A program made the position numbers and the translations under genes. Positions 1 to 6,737 of a stretch of DNA of 12,720 bases are shown piece after piece. Under the pieces are notes generated by a model. That model was given only the letters and a program-made list of their open reading frames with translations, ran no database searches and was not told the origin of the DNA. Positions within the stretch are counted from its first letter, which is position 1. Each line of letters opens with the position of its first letter. The stretch lies in NCBI GenBank assembly GCA_964516635.1, contig CAZEZY010000069.1:1-12720 (forward strand), read 5' to 3'. Source of the DNA: CAZEZY01 sp964516635. GTDB lineage: Bacteria; Pseudomonadota; Gammaproteobacteria; Burkholderiales; Burkholderiaceae_C.

Positions 1-556
1 TCTTGCGGTCTTCCAGCATGTAGCTCACGCCGCTGGGCACACGCAGGTTGTCTTCCAGCACGTAGTATTCGGCTTCGCCCTGACCACCCGGCACCGGCGC
101 GCGCACGATGTCAATGCCCGCGATGTGCGAATACACCTGGCCTGGGACGTCCACGCCCACCATTTCCGGCCGGAACTGGGCATTCGCCTCGATCTGCTCG
201 CGTGGAACGATGCCAGCCTTCAGGATCTCCTGATCGTGGTAGATGTCGTGGATGAACCGGTTGAGGGCATGGACCCGCTGGATCAACCCTTTTTCCATGC
301 TGCGCCACTCATGGGCCGGAATCACGCGGGGAATCAGGTCAAAGGGGATGAGGCGCTCGGTACCGGAGCCGTCTTCGTCCTTGTCGCCATAAACCGCAAA
401 AGTAATACCCACACGGCGAAAAATCATCTCGGCTTCTTCACGCATGTCCGCCATCACCTCGGGCGGTTGTTCAGCGAGCCAGCGAGCGTACGTCTGATAG
501 TGGGCCCGAACCTGTTCGGGGGCGGCATACATTTCGTCGAATGTGTGTTGGCTCAT
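1..556 (-). CDS. Circularly permuted type 2 ATP-grasp protein, N-terminal part (runs off left edge)
   Basis: The visible 185 codons start with ATG at 556, preceded at 5 nt by the purine-rich ribosome binding site GGAAGAG (568-562). The protein begins MSQHTFDEMYAAPEQV. It shows the family pattern TFAVYGD (residues 52-58), a PFDLIPR segment (71-77), the helix around LIQRVHALNRFIHDIY (91-106), and VLEDNLRVPSGVSYMLEDR (166-184). Because the fold is circularly permuted, the acidic Glu168-Asp169-Asn170 patch is inferred to be the metal/ATP-binding motif that lies near the C-terminus of ordinary ATP-grasp enzymes. Members are typically about 470-490 residues, so roughly 60% lies outside the window. 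They are predicted to ligate a carboxylate to an amine with ATP, next to alpha-E and transglutaminase genes; the substrate is unknown. The same half-domain occurs as a divergent paralogue in the fusion protein at 6734-9313. Here the motif looks intact, so this is the likely active ligase. The gene sits 110 bp downstream of comEC and has its own candidate sigma-54 promoter. Confidence 0.9.
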   Translation of the reverse strand, partial: MSQHTFDEMYAAPEQVRAHYQTYARWLAEQPPEVMADMREEAEMIFRRVGITFAVYGDKDEDGSGTERLIPFDLIPRVIPAHEWRSMEKGLIQRVHALNRFIHDIYHDQEILKAGIVPREQIEANAQFRPEMVGVDVPGQVYSHIAGIDIVRAPVPGGQGEAEYYVLEDNLRVPSGVSYMLEDRK

Positions 557-666
557 GTCAGCTCTTCCGGGGAATGATCGATTCCTTCTCCATTCATCAC
601 CTAGCAATTAGCAGGCCAGCCCGTTCCGGCCATGCGGCCCGTCTGCGGTGCCCTGCACAGTATCCC
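557..666. other. Intergenic region between comEC and the ATP-grasp gene
   Basis: This 110-bp gap holds the ribosome binding site (568-562) and the candidate sigma-54 promoter (619-603) of the ATP-grasp gene, plus a small inverted repeat GTGC-CCT-GCAC at 648-658. No T-tract terminator for comEC is visible. Confidence 0.6.
603..619 (-). promoter_or_regulatory. Candidate sigma-54 (RpoN) -24/-12 promoter for the ATP-grasp gene
   Basis: Read on the minus strand, 619 to 603 is CTGGC-CTGCTAA-TTGCT. This matches the sigma-54 consensus YTGGCACG-N4-TTGCW in both conserved blocks, with GG and GC separated by exactly 10 nt. The predicted transcription start is near 592, giving a 36-nt leader before the ATG at 556 with the ribosome binding site inside it. 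The element lies in the only intergenic gap (557-666) before the gene and points the right way. An element with identical arms and spacing precedes the plus-strand operon. No convincing sigma-70 promoter or intrinsic terminator was found in the gap. One weaker TGGC-N7-TTGCT match also occurs inside comEC (2460-2444 minus), so chance matches do arise. Confidence 0.6.
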
Positions 667-3021
667 TCAGTTTTCCGGGGTTGCCTGAAAGTGCCAGTAG
701 CGTTTTCTCTGCTGACGATGACAAACCACCCGATCGGGCTGTCGGCTCTGGCCCTGGGCCGCACCGCAGGCGGGCGAGTCAAACCAGGGGATGCCCCGCG
801 CCTCCAGTCGTCGGAGGACCTCGGCCGCCGGATGGCCAAACGGGTTGCGGTGACCCGACTGGATCACCACCACCGAAGGACGCAGGGTGTTGAGCCAGAC
901 CGGTCCGGTGGACGTCTTGCTCCCATGGTGTCCGGCGAACAGCACCTGCGCCCGCAGATCGGGTTGACCGAGCGCCAGGCGGGTTTCTTCGGCCATGGTG
1001 ATGTCACCGGTCAGTATCAGGGCGTTGTCGGGTGGACCCACTCGCAGCACACACGACATCGCATTGGTGGTCAGGCCGGAACCGTAATCTGCCGGCGATG
1101 GGTGAAGAAAGCGAAACGGCACGCCATCCCACTCCCAAGACTCACCCGCGACACAGGGCGCCGCCGCAGACCGCCAGCCGTGCGGGGGCGGGAATGACAG
1201 GCGCCAGTCGGCGTCCGGGTAAGCCTGCGCCAGGACCTCCATGCCACTGGCATGGTCGCTGTCGCTGTGGCTGATGACCACACGCGTGGGGGTTTCGCCG
1301 TGGCGCTGCAGCAAGGGCAGCAGCACCCGCTGGGCGGCATTGGCATGTGGGCCCATGGGGGGCCCGGTATCGAAAACCAGGGTGTGCTCACGGGTTCTGA
1401 CCAGCACCGCCGTGCCCTGACCCACGTCAGCCGCCAGCCATTCGTATTCGCCGTGTGCCGGGCGCGGCGGGGTGAACGCCAGAACCGGCCAGATCAGGAG
1501 CAGCCCCCAGCCCCGCAATGCCCAGGGCAGGCGTGCCACCAGCAGCACACCACCGAGGGCCCCCAGCAGCGCCAGCCCCCACGGCGCTGCCGGCCGGACC
1601 ACCTGAGCCGCAGGCCAGGTGGACAACCACTGCAACCACAGCAGCAGGCCTTCACCGGCCCAGGCTCCCAGCGTCCAGAGTGGCGCAAACAGCACACCGC
1701 CCAGTGCGAGCGGAGTGAGCACGAGCGTGACCCAGGGGATGGCCAGCAGATTCGCCAGCAGGCCAACGAGCGAGAACTGGCCAAACCACATCAGGGTCAA
1801 TGGTGCCAACGCCACGGTCACCAGCGCCTGGGTGCGCACCAGGGTCCAGAGGGATCGTTTCCACCCCTTTTCCGATACATCCCAGGGGGTGGACGTGGCA
1901 AACAGGATGGCCACCGCCACAAAACTGAGCCAGAAACCGGCACGCATCATGGCCCACGGGTCAATCAGCAGCACCACCGCCATCACACTCAGCCACAACA
2001 AAGGCCACGGCCAGCGACGGCCGCTCAGCTGCAGCGCCACCACGGTCAGCAGCATCAGCACGGCCCGCTGGGCAGGCACACCCCAGCCCGAGAACACGGC
2101 ATAGGCCAGCCCCAGCAAGGCCCCGCCACAAGCGGCAGCCACGGGTGTCGGCATGGCCAGGAGGAGTCCGGGTCTGCGCCGCCCCACCCCGCGCCAGACC
2201 CCGCCCACCACCATCATGGCCAGCCAGGAAAACAGCGTCACATGCATGCCCGACACCACCACCAGATGCGTGACGCCGGTGATCCGGAACACGTCCCACT
2301 GGGACGGGGGGATCAACCCCTGATCCCCGGTGATCAAGGCCGTCAGGACACCTGCTGCCGAAGAAGGAGCGGCTTCACGCATCAGGCGATCACGAACCAC
2401 CTGTCGGGCTCGGGACACCGGATACCGCCAGGTCTGCTCCAGCAGCAAGGGATCGGCCACACCCCGCCCCCGGCGAACATGGCCACTTGCCTGCAAGCCT
2501 TGTTCCCACATCCACAACTCGGTATCGAACCCACCGGGGTTGGACAATCCATGCGGCCGCTGGAGGCGCAAGGTGAGGCGCCAGCGCTGACCCGGTTTCA
2601 GCGCCGGCACCGGCCGGTCAGGCTGCGCACGCCAGGAGACGCGCACCCGTGACGGCAGGGCAACGGACACCCCATCGATCCAGGCGTGATCGGTGGCCCA
2701 TTCGAACTGAAAACCGGAATCGGTCTCGCGCGGCAAACCAGCAACCCACCCCTCGACCAGCAGATCCCTGCCTTCCAGACTGGGGGGGAGGGCATGGTGC
2801 TGAAACCAGAGGGCGCGACCGCCGGTCAGACTGAACAAGGCCAGCGCAATGGCCAGAAACCACCAGACCCTGGACGGCCATCCACCCCGCCGTGCCAGAA
2901 CGAGGCACAAAAGGGCAATACCCCAAGAGGCCAGGTAGCCCTCAAGAGGCCACAGCTCAGCCTGATGGAGCTGCATCCAGACGCCTGCGGGCACAGCCAG
3001 CAGACCCACCATCCAGGCCAC
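667..3021 (-). CDS. comEC: ComEC/Rec2 DNA internalisation channel
   Basis: This 784-residue inner-membrane protein carries single-stranded transforming DNA into the cytoplasm during natural competence. Hydrophobic N-terminal segments (about residues 1-75) precede the DUF4131-type soluble region (about 80-190). The competence domain follows with LTALITGDQGLIPP (226-239) and VTHLVVVSGMHV (250-261), then many membrane helices to about 515. The C-terminal metallo-beta-lactamase-like domain shows ADVGQGTAVLV (531-541), DTGPP (551-555), the metal-ligand motif SHSDSDHASG (584-593), TGD (671-673) and FAGHHGSK (695-702). The motif suggests an intact metal site. The length is normal for proteobacterial ComEC. 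The start is GTG at 3021 because an in-frame TGA lies two codons upstream; an ATG three codons inside (3012) is an alternative. It is divergent from the amidoligase operon and upstream of the ATP-grasp gene on the same strand, so read-through into that gene is possible. Confidence 0.95.
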   Translation of the reverse strand: MAWMVGLLAVPAGVWMQLHQAELWPLEGYLASWGIALLCLVLARRGGWPSRVWWFLAIALALFSLTGGRALWFQHHALPPSLEGRDLLVEGWVAGLPRETDSGFQFEWATDHAWIDGVSVALPSRVRVSWRAQPDRPVPALKPGQRWRLTLRLQRPHGLSNPGGFDTELWMWEQGLQASGHVRRGRGVADPLLLEQTWRYPVSRARQVVRDRLMREAAPSSAAGVLTALITGDQGLIPPSQWDVFRITGVTHLVVVSGMHVTLFSWLAMMVVGGVWRGVGRRRPGLLLAMPTPVAAACGGALLGLAYAVFSGWGVPAQRAVLMLLTVVALQLSGRRWPWPLLWLSVMAVVLLIDPWAMMRAGFWLSFVAVAILFATSTPWDVSEKGWKRSLWTLVRTQALVTVALAPLTLMWFGQFSLVGLLANLLAIPWVTLVLTPLALGGVLFAPLWTLGAWAGEGLLLWLQWLSTWPAAQVVRPAAPWGLALLGALGGVLLVARLPWALRGWGLLLIWPVLAFTPPRPAHGEYEWLAADVGQGTAVLVRTREHTLVFDTGPPMGPHANAAQRVLLPLLQRHGETPTRVVISHSDSDHASGMEVLAQAYPDADWRLSFPPPHGWRSAAAPCVAGESWEWDGVPFRFLHPSPADYGSGLTTNAMSCVLRVGPPDNALILTGDITMAEETRLALGQPDLRAQVLFAGHHGSKTSTGPVWLNTLRPSVVVIQSGHRNPFGHPAAEVLRRLEARGIPWFDSPACGAAQGQSRQPDRVVCHRQQRKRYWHFQATPEN

Positions 3022-3147
3022 CTGTCAACCCCGGGTGGACATCGTAACTGGCTCAATACTTGCTAACATGGTCGAGGCAACACCCCTGACCCGGTTCTCA
3101 ACGCTGCATTCCATCTGACACTCCCTGTTTTTATTTGAAAGACAACC
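3022..3147. other. Divergent regulatory region between comEC and the amidoligase operon
   Basis: The 126 bp separate two oppositely transcribed genes and must carry promoters for both. The plus-strand sigma-54-like element at 3048-3064 is the only clear signal. The 73-nt leader after it shows no obvious hairpin, leader peptide or riboswitch. I could not identify a comEC promoter. Confidence 0.65.
3048..3064 (+). promoter_or_regulatory. Candidate sigma-54 (RpoN) -24/-12 promoter for the amidoligase operon
   Basis: The plus strand reads CTGGC-TCAATAC-TTGCT, with GG and GC separated by exactly 10 nt, matching YTGGC and TTGCW of the sigma-54 consensus. The predicted start is near 3075, giving a 73-nt leader to the ATG at 3148. 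It sits in the 126-bp divergent region between comEC (GTG at 3021, opposite strand) and the operon, so bound RNA polymerase could also affect comEC. I found no good sigma-70 -35/-10 pair for either direction here. The arms and spacing are identical to the element at 619-603 before the stand-alone ATP-grasp gene, which makes chance less likely for both. Confidence 0.62.
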
Positions 3148-6100
3148 ATGGCGATCCACGTTGCCCTGAATCATATAACCCACTACACCTACGACCGGCT
3201 CGTGAATCTGGCGCCCCATGTGGTGCGCCTGCGTCCGGCCCCTCACAGCCGGACCAAGGTTCTGTCGTATTCGCAGCGCGTCGAGCCCGCCGAGCACTTC
3301 ATCAACTGGCAGCAGGACCCGTTCGCCAATTACCAGGCCCGGCTGGTATTCCCTCAGCCCATGAGGGAATTCAAGGTCACGGTGGACCTGGTGGTGGAAA
3401 TGGCGGTGTACAACCCCTTCGACTTTTTCCTTGAGCCCTACGCCGAGACAGTGCCTTTCGCCTACCCGGATGCGCTCAAGGCCGAACTCGCCCCATATCT
3501 GGTGCTGGGCGAACTGACGCCGAAGCTGCATGCCTACCTGGACACGGCCCGTGGTCTGCTGGCCAAGGGCGACATGCGCACGATCGACTTCCTGGTGTCG
3601 CTCAACCAGCAACTGCAACAGGACATCGCCTACACCATCCGCCTTGAGCCCGGGGTGCAGACGCCCGAAGAAACCCTCACCAAGGCCAGTGGCTCCTGCC
3701 GCGACAGCGGCTGGCTGCTGGTTCAGATGCTGCGCCACGTGGGGATGGCGGCCCGTTTTGTATCGGGGTACCTGATCCAGCTCACGCCCGACGTCAAAGC
3801 CGTTGATGGCCCCAGTGGCCCTGAAGCCGATTTCACCGACCTGCACGCCTGGTGCGAGGTGTTCCTCCCAGGCGCTGGCTGGATCGGGCTGGACCCGACC
3901 TCCGGTCTGCTGGCGGGCGAAGGCCACATTCCACTGGCCTGTACCCCGCAACCCTCCAGCGCCGCCCCCATCGACGGCGCGCTCGACGAATGCGAAGTCT
4001 CGTTCGCGCACCACATGCAGGTCACCCGCATTTACGAATCCCCGCGCGTGACCAAGCCCTACACCGACGCACAATGGGCCGCCATCAACGCCCTGGGTGA
4101 GCAGGTGGACGCGGAACTGAAAACCGGTGATGTGCGGCTCACCATGGGCGGCGAACCGACCTTCGTGGCCACCCGCGACCGCGACGCCGCCGAATGGAAC
4201 ACCGATGCCCTGGGCCCCACCAAGCGCAACTACGCCACCGAACTGCTGCACCGGCTGCGAGAGCAATACGGTTCCGGTGGCTTCGTTCACCTCGGCCAGG
4301 GCAAGTGGTACCCCGGTGAGCAGCTGCCGCGCTGGGCGCTTTCCCTGTTCTGGCGGGCCGACGGCCAGACCATCTGGCACAAGCCGGCCCTGTTTGCCGA
4401 CGAACGTGATCCGGCCCAGTACACCGACGCCGACGCCCAGCGCTTCATCCAGACGCTGGCGCGCAAGCTGGGTTTGAGCACCCAGCACATCACCCCCGGT
4501 TTTGAAGACACCTGGTACTACCTGTGGCGTGAGCGCAAGCTGCCGGTGAACGTAGACCCGTTCGATGCCAAGCTCAGCGACGAACTCGAGCGCGTTCGAC
4601 TGCGCCGGGTGTTCGGCCAGGGGCTGGACCGCACGGTGGGTTATGTTCTGCCACTGCAGGCCCATGCGGTGCCGAATGGCCAGCCCAAAGGCGTTCGCAG
4701 TGGCGCCGCCACCACGCAATGGTCAACAGGCCCCTGGTTTTTCCGCGACGAGCGCATGTACCTCATCCCCGGCGACTCGCCCATGGGCTACCGCCTGCCG
4801 CTGGATTCTCTGCCGTGGGTGGCCGCCAGCGACTACCCCTACCACATCGAGCAGGACCCGTCCGCCCCGCGCGATGCCCTGCCCGAAGGCACGGCCTTCC
4901 GCCACCAGTACGCGCCGCATCAGGTAGGCGGAGGCTTTGCAGAAGGCGGCGTGGTGTCCATGCAGGGCAGCGAATACGGCTGGCACCTCGACGGCAACGG
5001 CAACCCCGAAGGCGACACACCGGTCTGGCAGGGCGATCCGGCTGGCCTCGGCGTGGCTGGCGCCGCGCCGGCACAACCCATGAGCGGGCGCTTCCCGCAA
5101 CGGGGCGAATCGGCCGCCTGGCTCACCCGCACCGCTCTCTGCGTGGAAGCTCGCGACCCGCAGCGGGCCAATGGCCCCAAAGCCGAAACCACCATCGGTG
5201 GCAAGAGTGCCCACCTGTATGTGTTCATGCCCCCGCTGCAGCGGCTTGAAGACTACCTGGACCTGCTGGCCGCTGTCGAGGCCACTGCCGAAAAGCTGGG
5301 GGTCCAGATCGTGCTGGAAGGTTACCCACCGCCACGCGACCCCCGCCTGAAGATGCTTCAGGTCACCCCCGACCCTGGCGTGATCGAGGTCAACATCCAC
5401 CCCGCTCACCACTGGAGCGAACTGGTCGAACACACCGAATTCCTGTACGACGCGGCCCACCAGATCCACCTGTGCGCCGAAAAGTTCATGACCGATGGGC
5501 GCCACACCGGCACCGGCGGCGGCAACCACTTCGTGCTCGGCGGCGCCACCCCTGCCGACAGCCCCTTCCTGCGCAAGCCGGAACTGCTGGCCAGCCTCAT
5601 CGCTTACTGGCACAACCACCCGAGCCTGAGTTATCTGTTCAGCGGCCTGTTCATCGGTCCGACCAGTCAGGCGCCGCGCGTGGACGAAGCCCGCAACGAT
5701 CAGCTCCACGAACTCGAAATCGCGCTCAATCAGATCGAGAAGAATCGCCAGGTGTACGGTGCCCACATGCCCCCCTGGATGGTCGACCGCACCCTGCGCA
5801 ACATTCTGGTGGACGTGACCGGCAACACCCACCGCAGCGAGTTCTGCATCGACAAACTCTTCAGCCCCGATGGCCCCACCGGCCGCCTCGGCCTGCTGGA
5901 ACTTCGCGCATTCGAAATGCCGCCTCATGCACGCATGAGTGTGGCGCAGCAACTGCTGCTGCGTGCACTGGTGGCTCGGTTCTGGCAAGAACCCTGGCAT
6001 GGCAAGTTGACCCGCTGGGGCACCGAGCTCCACGACCGATTTCTTCTGCCCACCTTTGTGCGCATGGACTTCGACGACGTGATTGACGACCTGGCCCAGC

Positions 6101-6690
6101 ATGGTTATGCGTTCGACAAGCGCTGGTTTGACCCTCATTTCGAATTCCGCTTCCCGCTGATCGGACAAGTGGCCGCACGAGGCATCGAGCTCACGCTGCG
6201 CAATGCCCTCGAGCCCTGGCACGTCATGGGCGAAGAAGGCTCTGCGGGAAGTACCGTCCGCTTCGTGGACTCGTCGCTGGAACGACTGGAAGTGCGTGTG
6301 AGCGGCTACAACGACAGCCGCTACGTGGTCACCGTCAACGGCCGAGCACTGCCCTTGCAGAACACCGGTACGGTGGGCGAGTATGTGGCGGGTGTGCGCT
6401 ACAAAGCCTGGAACCCGCCGTCGAGCCTGCACCCCAGCATCGGCGTGCATGCCCCGCTCACGTTCGACATCGTGGACACCTGGATGAACCGTTCGCTCGG
6501 TGGCTGCCAGTACCATGTGGCCCACCCGGGTGGCCGCAACTACGACACCTTCCCCATCAACGCCTACGAAGCCGAAAGCCGCCGTCTCGCCCGGTTCTTC
6601 CAGATGGGTCACACACCCGGGCGCATGCAGGCCGTGGAGGCACCGCAGAACAAGGAGTTTCCCTTCACGCTGGACTTGCGTCGTCCATGA
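3148..6690 (+). CDS. Transglutaminase-like domain fused to putative amidoligase (DUF2126)
   Basis: This is a 1180-residue, apparently cytoplasmic protein with no signal peptide. Residues 3-90 form the transglutaminase N-terminal domain (HITHYTYDRLVN, then HVVRLRPAPHSR). The transglutaminase core follows with the predicted triad Cys184 (SGSCRDSGWLLVQMLRHVGM), His233 (DLHAWCEV) and Asp249 (GLDPTSG), all present. From about 330 (LTMGGEPTF) to the end is the DUF2126 region, annotated as a putative amidoligase of the glutamine-synthetase-like fold. Visible conserved stretches are VIEVNIHPAHHW (745-756), DGRHTGTGGGNHFVLGG (783-799), LFIGPTSQAPRVDEARN (834-850), LGLLELRAFEMPPHARM (914-930) and HVAHPGGRNYDTFPINAYE (1123-1141). 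One chain may thus both form an amide (amidoligase) and break or transfer one (transglutaminase). The substrate is unknown. The start is ATG 3148 with a weak GAAAGA ribosome binding site. It heads the operon; its stop overlaps a 16-codon ORF that leads into the next gene. The order resembles the M. tuberculosis Rv2566-Rv2567 pair as I recall it. Confidence 0.92.
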   Translation: MAIHVALNHITHYTYDRLVNLAPHVVRLRPAPHSRTKVLSYSQRVEPAEHFINWQQDPFANYQARLVFPQPMREFKVTVDLVVEMAVYNPFDFFLEPYAETVPFAYPDALKAELAPYLVLGELTPKLHAYLDTARGLLAKGDMRTIDFLVSLNQQLQQDIAYTIRLEPGVQTPEETLTKASGSCRDSGWLLVQMLRHVGMAARFVSGYLIQLTPDVKAVDGPSGPEADFTDLHAWCEVFLPGAGWIGLDPTSGLLAGEGHIPLACTPQPSSAAPIDGALDECEVSFAHHMQVTRIYESPRVTKPYTDAQWAAINALGEQVDAELKTGDVRLTMGGEPTFVATRDRDAAEWNTDALGPTKRNYATELLHRLREQYGSGGFVHLGQGKWYPGEQLPRWALSLFWRADGQTIWHKPALFADERDPAQYTDADAQRFIQTLARKLGLSTQHITPGFEDTWYYLWRERKLPVNVDPFDAKLSDELERVRLRRVFGQGLDRTVGYVLPLQAHAVPNGQPKGVRSGAATTQWSTGPWFFRDERMYLIPGDSPMGYRLPLDSLPWVAASDYPYHIEQDPSAPRDALPEGTAFRHQYAPHQVGGGFAEGGVVSMQGSEYGWHLDGNGNPEGDTPVWQGDPAGLGVAGAAPAQPMSGRFPQRGESAAWLTRTALCVEARDPQRANGPKAETTIGGKSAHLYVFMPPLQRLEDYLDLLAAVEATAEKLGVQIVLEGYPPPRDPRLKMLQVTPDPGVIEVNIHPAHHWSELVEHTEFLYDAAHQIHLCAEKFMTDGRHTGTGGGNHFVLGGATPADSPFLRKPELLASLIAYWHNHPSLSYLFSGLFIGPTSQAPRVDEARNDQLHELEIALNQIEKNRQVYGAHMPPWMVDRTLRNILVDVTGNTHRSEFCIDKLFSPDGPTGRLGLLELRAFEMPPHARMSVAQQLLLRALVARFWQEPWHGKLTRWGTELHDRFLLPTFVRMDFDDVIDDLAQHGYAFDKRWFDPHFEFRFPLIGQVAARGIELTLRNALEPWHVMGEEGSAGSTVRFVDSSLERLEVRVSGYNDSRYVVTVNGRALPLQNTGTVGEYVAGVRYKAWNPPSSLHPSIGVHAPLTFDIVDTWMNRSLGGCQYHVAHPGGRNYDTFPINAYEAESRRLARFFQMGHTPGRMQAVEAPQNKEFPFTLDLRRP

Positions 6691-6737
6691 GCCTGACTGA
6701 CACCCGGCAAGCTTTGGGGCATACTGCCAGCCCGTGA
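6687..6737 (+). other. Sixteen-codon ORF linking two operon genes (possible coupling ORF)
   Basis: An ATG at 6687 overlaps the TGA of the upstream gene as ATGA. It opens a 16-codon frame (MSLTDTRQALGHTASP) whose TGA at 6735-6737 overlaps the GTG start of the downstream gene as GTGA. Neither start has a clear Shine-Dalgarno sequence. Such a stop-start chain could pass terminating ribosomes from one large gene to the next. It may equally be a chance short frame, or the remains of an older N-terminus of the fusion protein, since a -1 shift at the last proline codon would join the two frames. No function can be assigned to the peptide. Confidence 0.3.

Noticed and set aside
648..658. Small inverted repeat GTGC-CCT-GCAC in the gap before the ATP-grasp gene.
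   Set aside because: The arms are only four bases, it does not match the NtrC dyad, and it lies only about 60 bp from the predicted start, close for a sigma-54 activator site.
625..666. Possible comEC terminator made of GGCC repeats just after its stop codon.
   Set aside because: The stems are only 4 bp of self-complementary GGCC with no T-tract; nothing like a standard intrinsic terminator.
2444..2460. Third sigma-54-like match on the minus strand (GTGGC-N7-TTGCT) inside comEC.
   Set aside because: It is internal to a coding region, about 1.9 kb from the next gene start, and lacks the pyrimidine at the first position. It is useful mainly as a measure of background.
1252..2652. 466-codon plus-strand open frame opposite comEC.
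   Set aside because: The translation is dominated by Gln, His, Pro and Arg with no domain pattern, while the opposite strand encodes a full ComEC with conserved motifs.
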